In this document: positions 1 through 5,712 of the stretch, piece after piece
Position numbering within the stretch: position 1 is the first letter of the stretch
Layout of the letters: each line of letters opens with the position of its first letter
Assembly (NCBI GenBank): GCA_964405325.1
Contig: CAYONM010000225.1
Coordinates: forward strand, 1-6,109
Reading direction: 5' to 3'
Source of the DNA: CAYONM01 sp964405325
GTDB lineage: Bacteria; Planctomycetota; UBA11346
DNA: 6,109 nt
The notes under the pieces: generated by a model
Told to the model about the DNA's origin: nothing
What the model saw: the letters and a program-made list of their open reading frames with translations, nothing else
Database searches by the model: none
Position numbers and translations under genes: made by a program

Positions 1-50
1 AGGGCCGGAAAGCGCAAGTCTGGCGAAGTGCCTGAGTTTTTAGAGGTGCC
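1..50. other. Unassigned edge sequence left of the rpoD terminator
   Basis: Only 50 bases before the terminator hairpin. Two plus-strand frames end in stop codons here (TAG at 41-43 and TGA at 33-35), so this could be the 3' end of a convergent plus-strand gene sharing the bidirectional terminator, but the length is far too short to identify it. No tRNA or other RNA structure was seen. Confidence 0.3.
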
Positions 51-95
51 CTTAAACACACAAGGCACGCCGCCGGCGTGCCTTGTGTGTTTAAG
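51..95. terminator. Perfect 21-bp-stem hairpin, bidirectional terminator downstream of rpoD
   Basis: Two 21-base arms (51-71 and 75-95) are exact reverse complements separated by three bases. The GC-rich core next to the loop (GGCACGCC/GGCGTGCC) is flanked by an A/C-rich arm and a T/G-rich arm, so either strand ends its stem in TTGTGTGTTT. It begins 15 bases beyond the rpoD stop codon and is correctly placed to end rpoD transcription. Its symmetry means it could also stop a convergent plus-strand transcript arriving from the left. The T run is interrupted by G, so termination strength is uncertain. Confidence 0.8.
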
Positions 96-109
96 ACAAA
101 ACCCTGCAT

Positions 110-2733
110 TCAATAGGTCTTCGTATCGATAAAGCCTTCCAATTTCCGCGAGCGGATCGGGTGCTGCAATTTTTTAATAGCCTTCGCCTCAATCTGCCGC
201 ACACGTTCGCGGGTGACGTTGAAGCGGCGGCCGACTTCTTCCAGGGTGTAGGTGTAGCCATCGCCAATGCCGTAGCGCAGACAGATGATCTCGCGTTCGC
301 GATCCGACAAGGTGTCGAGCACCTCGGTGATCTTTTCCTTCAGCAATTCGTTGCTGCTGATATTCGCCGGGTTCTCCACCGATTTGTCTTCGAGGAAGTC
401 ACCGAAGTAGCAGTCGTCCGAATCGCCAATCGGGCGGTCCAGCGAGATGGGATGCTTGCTCACCTTCATGATGCGTTTGCATTCCGCCACCGAGATGCCA
501 GCGCGCTCGGCGACCTCTTCGATGGTAGCCTCGCGGCCGGTGTCCTGCAGCACATCCTTCTGGATCTTGCGCAGCTTGCCCATGGTTTCGATCATGTGCA
601 CCGGGATACGAATGGTGCGAGCCTGATCGGCGATGGCGCGGGTGATGCCCTGCCGGATCCACCAGGTGGCGTAGGTACTAAATTTATAGCCTCGCTTGTA
701 TTCGTATTTTTCCACCGCCTTCATCAGGCCGGCATTACCCTCCTGAATCAGGTCCAGGAACGACAAACCACGGTTGCGGTATTTTTTGGCGATCGATACC
801 ACCAGACGCAGATTGCCGCAGCTGAGGCGCTGTTTGGCGTCTTCGTATTTGCGGAAACGACGCGAAACGATGGTATAGCGATTGACGAAGAACTCGACGC
901 CTTCACCAATCTGCGAGGCCAATTCGCGCAGCTGGGTCTCTTTTTCGCCAACCTGGATGCTCTTGCGACGCTTGCCCTGCTGGACTTCGCGACGCAGACG
1001 CAGCATGCGACGACGAATATCGAGCATCTCGTCCTTGATGTCGATCACGGTTTTGGCGTCGAGCTCCATCTCTTCCAGCAGACGCGAGGTGCGACGCATG
1101 CGGTTGCGATACACCTGCAGGTCGCGCTGATCGGCGCTGCCATCGATCATCTTCTCGACCAGCGGCTGCACGTGCTCCACCACCCGATACAGGGTGTCCA
1201 GGTGCTGGGCGGCGCGCTCCAGATAATCGTCGCGCGAGGGCGAGGAACCCTGGCTCTTGGCGTTCTTCTCCTGGAGCTCCTTGATCTCCTTCTGTTCTTC
1301 CACCCAGGCGATACCGCGGCGAATCGCCTCGGGCATGGTCATCACCTTGTTGCGGAAGCCCTCGCGGAAGATCTCGATGCGACGTGCGAGTTCGATTTCT
1401 TGATCGCGGGTCAGCAGCGGGATCTCGCCCATCTGCGACAGGTACATGCGCACCGGGTCGTCGATCTTCTCGCCCAACTCGGTTTCGGCAGCGTTGGGAT
1501 TGACGTCTTCGTAGATGGACGGTGCCTGCTCGTCTTCGTCGTCGAAGTCGTTGGCGCTGGCGGCCTCGATATCGGAGGCCAGGTCGGCGCTGCCGTCGTC
1601 TTCGACCAGCTCGATATTCCGACTGTTGAGCTGCTCGAGAATCTCGTCCAGCAACTCAGGCTCGTTCATCTCATTGGGGATCAGGTTGTTGATCTCGTCG
1701 TAGGAGATCACGGCCTTCTGACCAGCCTTCTTGACCAGCTGAGCGACCAGATCGTCGACAGTCACTTCGCCAGCGGGAGCCTCGCCCTCTGCTCCCTCGG
1801 CAGTCGCTTCGCCTTCAGCCGAGGCCTCACCTTCAGCCGCACCCTTCGGCGCAGCAGCAGTTTCATCCTTGCCCTTGGTCGCTGCCGGCTTCTTTGTGGC
1901 GGGCTGCTTGACGGCCGGCTTCTTTTTGCCAGCGGGCTTGCTGTCGGCTTCCGCTGACTGGAGCTCGTTGACGGCGGGCTGCTCGGCATCAGCGGGCTCT
2001 GCCTGATCGGTTTCGGCCGGCTTCTTCTTGGCCGCTGGCTTCTTGGCTGCCGCTTTCTTGACGGCGGGCTTCTTCGCGGCTGTCGTCGATTCCGATTCCT
2101 CGGCGGCCGAACTGTCATCAGCACTGGCCTTGGCGGTCGATTTCTTCGCTGTGGTCTTCTTGGCGGCGGGCTTCTCGGCCGCCGCTGGCTCGCTGACTTC
2201 AGCGTGGTTGTCGGTCTCGGTGGACTTTTTGGCGGCCGACTTCTTGGCCGCTGGTTTTTTGGCCGCTGGTTTCTTGGCTGCCGCTTTCTTGGCGGCGGGC
2301 TTCTTCGCGACTGTCGTCGATTCCGATTCCTCGGCGGCCGAACTGTCATCAGCACTGGCCTTGGCGGTCGACTTCTTCGCTGTGGTCTTCTTGGCGGCGG
2401 GNNNNNNNNNNNNNNNNNNNNNNNNNNNNNNNNNNNNNNNNNNNNNNNNNNNNNNNNNNNNNNNNNNNNNNNNNNNNNNNNNNNNNNNNNNNNNNNNNNN
2501 NCATCAGCACTGGCCTTGGCGGTCGACTTCTTCGCTGTGGTCTTCTTGGCGGCGGGTTTTTTGGCCGCCGGCTTCTTTTTGGCCGCCGGCTTGCTGTCAG
2601 TGTCGGACGTATCAGCCGTGGTCGCCTTGCTGGCGCTACTTTGGCTATGCGTCGCCTTGGCAGGTGCTGACACCTGCTCCTCTTCTTGAACTTCGCTGTT
2701 CTCAACTTCGGCCTTGGCAGACTTGGGCACCAT
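110..2733 (-). CDS. rpoD: Primary RNA polymerase sigma factor RpoD (sigma-70/SigA) with a Lys/Ala/Pro-rich N-terminal extension; interrupted by an assembly gap
   Basis: This is the housekeeping sigma factor, which directs RNA polymerase to -10/-35 promoters. Numbering from the GTG at 1763-1765, the core has region 1.1 (about 1-56), an acidic linker, region 1.2 (102-131), a non-conserved region of about 180 residues, region 2 (about 314-393, with FSTYATWWIRQ at 362-372), region 3 including the finger near DSDDCYFGDFLED (449-460), and region 4 with the C-terminal helix-turn-helix (VTRERVRQIEAKAIKKLQ). I place the start at ATG 2731-2733, not the internal GTG. The frame is open from the GTG up to the gap at 2402-2501 and resumes beyond it; GAGGAAG lies 7 bases before the ATG, while the GTG has no ribosome binding site. 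The extension is mostly KKPAAKK/KKSTAKA blocks alternating with acidic Ser/Glu segments, like histone H1 tails. The 100-N gap breaks the frame only because its length is a placeholder; merging the identical 55-bp flanks gives 822 codons. The core assignment is near certain, the extension very likely, and its exact length unknown. Confidence 0.95.
2030..2401 (-). repeat. In-frame 231-bp-period direct repeats encoding Lys/Ala-rich blocks of RpoD
   Basis: The segments 2030-2170 and 2261-2401 match over about 141 bp with roughly four differences, offset by 231 bp, which is exactly 77 codons, so the reading frame is kept. On the minus strand each copy encodes PAAKKTTAKKSTAKASAD, an acidic DDSSAAEESESTT segment, then KKPA(A/V)KKAAAKKPAAKK. 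Two of the differences change residues (Ala/Val). A third, partial copy of 55 bp lies at 2502-2556 beyond the gap. The intervening 2171-2260 is not duplicated in the visible sequence. Near-identity at both DNA and protein level points to recent duplication or homogenisation, not just codon-biased low complexity. Confidence 0.9.
2402..2501. other. Assembly gap (100 N) inside the rpoD repeat region
   Basis: Exactly 100 undetermined bases, a customary placeholder length. The 55 bases ending at 2401 are identical to the 55 bases starting at 2502, which is what a de Bruijn assembler leaves when a repeat longer than its word length cannot be resolved. The real sequence is therefore either a simple 55-bp overlap (no gap) or one or more further repeat units. 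Any protein predicted straight through the N run is frame-shifted into meaningless Pro/Arg-rich sequence on the 1762-2401 side. Confidence 0.97.
2502..2556 (-). repeat. 55-bp exact copy of 2347-2401 at the far edge of the assembly gap
   Basis: All 55 bases match 2347-2401, and one mismatch separates it from 2116-2170. On the minus strand it encodes PAAKKTTAKKSTAKASAD in the RpoD frame. It marks the start of a repeat unit whose remainder falls in the N gap. Confidence 0.95.
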
Positions 2734-2740
2734 AACGTCA

Positions 2741-2747
2741 CTTCCTC
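2741..2747 (-). promoter_or_regulatory. Ribosome binding site of rpoD
   Basis: GAGGAAG on the minus strand, 7 bases before the ATG at 2731-2733. It supports this ATG, and therefore the long N-terminal extension, over the internal GTG at 1763-1765, which has no such motif upstream. A different ATG at 2754-2756 opens an out-of-frame reading and lacks a purine-rich site. Confidence 0.75.
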
Positions 2748-2756
2748 GGAGGGCAT

Positions 2757-2789
2757 AAAAAGCGCGGGCGCCACCTGTGGCGCCCGCGC
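2757..2789 (-). terminator. Intrinsic terminator in the rpoD leader (kinase-operon terminator or rpoD attenuator)
   Basis: Arms at 2762-2773 and 2778-2789 form a perfect 12-bp GC-rich stem (GCGCGGGCGCCA) around a four-base loop, followed on the minus strand directly by five T (2761-2757). This is a canonical Rho-independent terminator for leftward transcription; the plus strand has no T run after it. It lies between the kinase stop codon (2866) and the rpoD ATG (2733), so it can end kinase transcription. It also lies downstream of the only good -10 hexamer seen here, so rpoD transcripts starting there must read through it. No leader peptide or clear competing anti-terminator hairpin is visible in the short leader. 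Confidence 0.8.
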
Positions 2790-2804
2790 AGCACTGTCTT
2801 AATA

Positions 2805-2831
2805 ATTATATGTCAAGGCTGAGCCTGGCAA
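2805..2831 (-). promoter_or_regulatory. Candidate sigma-70 promoter for rpoD
   Basis: A perfect TATAAT (2805-2810 on the minus strand) stands in an AT-rich island inside GC-rich DNA, with TTGCCA (2826-2831), five of six bases of the -35 consensus, 15 bases upstream. The spacing is shorter than the usual 17. A perfect TTGACA (2811-2816) directly abuts the TATAAT and cannot pair with it as a -35; no matching -10 lies 16-18 bases downstream of it. The predicted start near 2798 gives a leader of about 65 bases that includes the terminator hairpin. The assignment rests only on hexamer matching. Confidence 0.45.
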
Positions 2832-2865
2832 GACGGCAAATGGGAGCGTGCCTGATCAGGCTCCT

Positions 2866-4797
2866 TTATTCATTGACCTCGAAGACCGCATCCCCCGGCT
2901 GATAGCCGGAGCCGGACACGATAAAGGCAGCAGTCAGGCCCGCTTTGACGACCACCGCGCGAACCCGAGCGATGTCCTGACCATCACGCCGGATGCGGAA
3001 CTCGTCACCCTGCTCGACCCCCTTTTCCTGGCCAAAGTCCAAGGCCAGATACTCCTGGCCACTGTCGGTCTGGCGGATGGCCAGTACCGTCCCTTGCTGT
3101 ACCAAACTGGGGCGGCGCTCGGGTTCGGCGGATGGCTCCGGCGCTGGCTCGGCGTCGGCGACCGATGCCGGATCTGATTCAGGCTTGGGGTCCGGTTCGA
3201 CAACCGGTGCCGGATCTGATTCAGGCTTGGGGTCCGGTTCGGCAAGCGATGCCGGCATTGGATCCGCTTCGCTGGCAGCCGCTTCGGGTTCAACCGTCGG
3301 TTCGGGCACGGTACTGGCAGCCGGTGCCACTTCGTCCGGAGTCTCGTCCGCCGAGGGGCCTGGAATCGCGACCGGAACAAACGTCTCGATGGCCGATTCG
3401 GCTGTGCTCGCGGGTGCAACGGCGGTCGGTTCCGCCGACAGCTCAGCCGACGCCGCTACGGGATCCTCGGCCGCTTCGGCTGCTGGCTCTGCCGGCGCCA
3501 CTGCGGGATCTCCGGCCAACACGACGGTGTCCGGCGCCGCTGCTGGCCCTGCCGATGCCGCTGTTGGCTCTGCCGGCTTCGCCGCATTGACCAGGACCGG
3601 CGTCGGGTGTTCCGGCTGTAGCCGGAAGCGTTGCCAGGCAAACCAAGCCGCGATGCCCAGAACCGGAATCGCCAGCAGCCAGAGCCAAACCAGGCTGGAA
3701 CGGCCGGGTGATTCGCCGGCCGTCACCGCCGTGACACCGGTCGCCTGGGCCTCGCTGGTCGGTACCGTGTCGTTCATGGCGAGGGTGACCGCATCCTGCT
3801 GCACTGGCAGCGGCTGCGGCAATTCCGGTAGAGCTTGCAGGACGTAACGCAAATCATCAGCAAATGCCTGTGGATCGGGATAACGCTGCTCGCGGTCCAA
3901 GGCCATGGCCCGCTGCACCACGCGTTCGATCACCTCGGGCATGTCGGGGCGGGTATCGCGTACCCGCGGGCGCTCACCATCCATTACCTGCTTGGTCACC
4001 GAAAAGGGCGTCGCACCGTGAAACGGCGGCCGGGCCGTGAGCATGGTGTAGAGGGTGGCACCCAGGGCGTGGATATCGGAGCGGATGTCGATATCGGTGA
4101 CACCTTCAGCCTGCTCCGGGCTCATGTAGGCAGGAGTGCCAATGCCGACGCCGGTCATGGTCAGCCGGTCATCGCCTGCGGCTGAACGCGCCAGACCGAG
4201 ATCGCCCAGCTTCGGTCGACCACGCTCGTCGAGAAAGATGTTCTGCGGTTTGATGTCGCGGTGCACCAGACCGGCTTCATGCACGGCCTGCAGGCCATCG
4301 GCACAGGCGGCCATCAGCTCAAAGGCATCCGTAGGCAGCAACGCTCCCTGTTGTTTGATGCGATCCCCGAGGTCACCGCCTGCGACAAATTCAAAAGCCA
4401 TGAACAGAACGTCGTCGCATTCATCGGCGTCGAAAATGGTCACAACGTTGCTGTGATGGACCTTGGCCGCGGCCTGCGCCTCGCGCAGGAAACGATCGGC
4501 AAAACCGGGCTGTCGCGCTACCTCCGGGCGCATCACCTTCAGCGCAACCTCACGTTTGAGCTTGAGTTGGGTGGCCTTGAACACCATGCCCATGCCACCG
4601 GCACCCAGTTCAGCATCAATGCGGTAACCACCCATCACCTTGCCCGGCACAATGCCCGCCGGAATCGGCAGCGTCGGACCACCGGGCATCAGGGTCGGCT
4701 CGCTGCCATCACTGGTAGCTGGGGTCGGTGCCGGCAGGGTGGGATCGGTGCCAGCTGGTCCTGCCGTGGGCTTGGTTGGCTCGTTGGAGTCGGACAT
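2866..4797 (-). CDS. Membrane-anchored Hanks-type Ser/Thr protein kinase with C-terminal extracytoplasmic beta domain
   Basis: A 643-residue, probably active eukaryotic-like kinase. A Pro/Thr-rich N-terminal tail (1-57) precedes the kinase domain (about 58-320). It has the glycine loop GAGGMGMV (65-72), the ATP lysine K87 in VALKV, helix-C glutamate E106, catalytic loop HRDIKPQN (D181, K183, N186), DLG in place of DFG (D199), activation-segment end GTPAYMSPE (220-228), SDIHALG (D241) and R305. One hydrophobic span (about 368-388) is followed by a roughly 170-residue Ala/Pro/Glu-rich stalk with a 14-residue tandem repeat (PDPKPESDPA), then a small C-terminal domain (about 565-643) rich in alternating hydrophobics, with DFG..KGVEQGDEFRIRR and a closing GYQPGDAVFEV. 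I do not recognise this last domain by name; it resembles small beta-barrel domains. Topology implies a cytoplasmic kinase and an external sensor or wall-binding domain. No Shine-Dalgarno sequence is evident before the ATG, so the start is less secure. It lies 51 bp after the DUF218 gene and may share its transcript. Substrates are unknown. Confidence 0.93.
   Translation of the reverse strand: MSDSNEPTKPTAGPAGTDPTLPAPTPATSDGSEPTLMPGGPTLPIPAGIVPGKVMGGYRIDAELGAGGMGMVFKATQLKLKREVALKVMRPEVARQPGFADRFLREAQAAAKVHHSNVVTIFDADECDDVLFMAFEFVAGGDLGDRIKQQGALLPTDAFELMAACADGLQAVHEAGLVHRDIKPQNIFLDERGRPKLGDLGLARSAAGDDRLTMTGVGIGTPAYMSPEQAEGVTDIDIRSDIHALGATLYTMLTARPPFHGATPFSVTKQVMDGERPRVRDTRPDMPEVIERVVQRAMALDREQRYPDPQAFADDLRYVLQALPELPQPLPVQQDAVTLAMNDTVPTSEAQATGVTAVTAGESPGRSSLVWLWLLAIPVLGIAAWFAWQRFRLQPEHPTPVLVNAAKPAEPTAASAGPAAAPDTVVLAGDPAVAPAEPAAEAAEDPVAASAELSAEPTAVAPASTAESAIETFVPVAIPGPSADETPDEVAPAASTVPEPTVEPEAAASEADPMPASLAEPDPKPESDPAPVVEPDPKPESDPASVADAEPAPEPSAEPERRPSLVQQGTVLAIRQTDSGQEYLALDFGQEKGVEQGDEFRIRRDGQDIARVRAVVVKAGLTAAFIVSGSGYQPGDAVFEVNE
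3166..3241 (-). repeat. 42-bp-period direct repeat in the kinase stalk
   Basis: A 34-bp sequence occurs exactly at 3166-3199 and 3208-3241, offset by 42 bp (14 codons). It encodes two copies of EPDPKPESDPA in the Pro/Glu-rich stalk between the membrane span and the C-terminal domain. Being in frame, it changes only stalk length. Confidence 0.9.
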
Positions 4798-4848
4798 GGG
4801 GGCATGCTAGATGGACTTGGCGGCAGGCCAATCGGCAGCCGCTGGACT

Positions 4849-5712
4849 TCATCGGCCAATCAGACGCCCGATCAGCTCCCACCACCAGCGGGTCCAGCAT
4901 TCCAAGCCCTCGTAGCGTGGTATCGGCGAAACCACCGACCATCGCCGGGGAGCACTGCGAGCCGCCGGCCAGAATTGGGCCACCAGCTCCTGCCGCTGGC
5001 ACTGGGCGGCGATGCGCGGCAGATGCCAGGCCGAAGAGACGATTGCCAGCACCTGCTCGGGATGCGCCTGTTGCCAGCTATGCAGTGCTGCTATTTCCTG
5101 GCGGGTGTTGACCGCGTCCGGCAGCTGTTCGATGGCAGTGGCCGGAATACCGAGGCTCTGCCAGATCAACGCGGTCTCGCGGCTGAGGTCGCGTGGCCGA
5201 TGGATTTCAGGCATGCTGGAACCGCTGGTCAGCAGCCGCCGGGTGCGCTGCAGGTGGTACAAGCGTGCCGCCAGCATAACCCGATCACCGGCCGGTCCCA
5301 GCCAAGCCTCTGAGCCGTCGCCTTCGGTACCGCCGCCCAGCACGGCAACGGCATCCACCTGGGGCCAGTCGGCCAAGCGCGCGGCCGGCGGTGGATGCAC
5401 CGCTTCCAACTGGCGCAGCAAACCGCTCCCGATCACCGGGTTACCGAACAGCATCAACAAGAGAAACAGCACGGTGATCGCGCTGCGACCCGGCCAGCGC
5501 CGCAGCCAGGCGAGCAAGCTGAGCAAGCCCAATCCCAGCCAGATCAAGCCCACCGGCATGATGCTCATGGCGAGCATGCGTTGCAGCACCAAGCGCTCCG
5601 GCCAGGCAAAAAACAACATCAGATGCGCTACCACAAACAGGGTGATCATCAGCCACCGTTGCCGGTACAAAACGATGGCCGCCAGCACCAGCAGCGGCAC
5701 CAACCAGATCAT
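4849..5712 (-). CDS. DUF218 (YdcF/ElyC/SanA-like) family membrane protein
   Basis: A 287-residue protein. The N-terminal third is strongly hydrophobic, with about four membrane segments (near 2-16, 21-36, 49-70, 78-97). The DUF218 domain (about 118-280) shows the family pattern in order: AVAVLGGG (121-128), RVMLAARLY (144-152), LLTSGSS (160-166), SRETALIWQSLGIP (177-190), DAVNTRQE (199-206) and LAIVSSAWHLPR (222-233). This membrane-plus-domain layout is that of E. coli ElyC, which is linked to envelope and peptidoglycan precursor metabolism; the biochemical activity of the family is poorly defined, so function here is inferred only at family level. The ATG at 5710-5712 overlaps the upstream stop codon as ATGA and has GGAGGT (5719-5724) six bases before it, which fixes the start and implies translational coupling to the upstream lyase gene. 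Confidence 0.9.
   Translation of the reverse strand: MIWLVPLLVLAAIVLYRQRWLMITLFVVAHLMLFFAWPERLVLQRMLAMSIMPVGLIWLGLGLLSLLAWLRRWPGRSAITVLFLLLMLFGNPVIGSGLLRQLEAVHPPPAARLADWPQVDAVAVLGGGTEGDGSEAWLGPAGDRVMLAARLYHLQRTRRLLTSGSSMPEIHRPRDLSRETALIWQSLGIPATAIEQLPDAVNTRQEIAALHSWQQAHPEQVLAIVSSAWHLPRIAAQCQRQELVAQFWPAARSAPRRWSVVSPIPRYEGLECWTRWWWELIGRLIGR

Noticed and set aside
1763..1765. GTG as the rpoD start codon, giving a conventional-size sigma factor
   Set aside because: No Shine-Dalgarno sequence upstream, and the frame continues with clearly coding, biased Lys/Ala sequence to an ATG with a good ribosome site.
161..1957. Long plus-strand open frame of 598 codons antisense to rpoD
   Set aside because: It is the mirror of a well-conserved sigma factor in GC-rich DNA, has a composition unlike a real protein, and shows no recognisable domain.
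1762..2733. Apparent 323-residue protein that starts as the Lys/Ala-rich sequence and becomes Pro/Arg-rich after the N run
   Set aside because: The 100-N placeholder shifts the frame. The sequence after the gap reads sensibly (KKPAAKK repeats, continuous with RpoD) only in another frame, so this is the N-terminus of RpoD and not a separate gene.
2028..2735. Plus-strand frame of AAGFLAAGF-type hydrophobic repeats that looks like a membrane protein
   Set aside because: It is the complement of the KKPAAKK codons of RpoD; the apparent membrane segments are an artefact of reading AAG/GCC codons backward.
2734..2756. Upstream ATG at 2754-2756 as an alternative gene start or leader peptide
   Set aside because: It is out of frame with RpoD, lacks a ribosome binding site (the terminator stem and T run precede it), and its product is a shadow of the repeat region.
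2850..2861. 12-bp palindrome GCCTGATCAGGC just after the kinase stop, considered as a terminator or operator
   Set aside because: No T run follows on the minus strand and a perfect palindrome leaves little loop. The stronger hairpin at 2762-2789 accounts for termination. An operator role cannot be excluded but has no further support.
4261..5313. Plus-strand open frame of 350 codons spanning the kinase start and the DUF218 gene
   Set aside because: It lies opposite two recognised genes and has no family motif; a GC-rich shadow frame.
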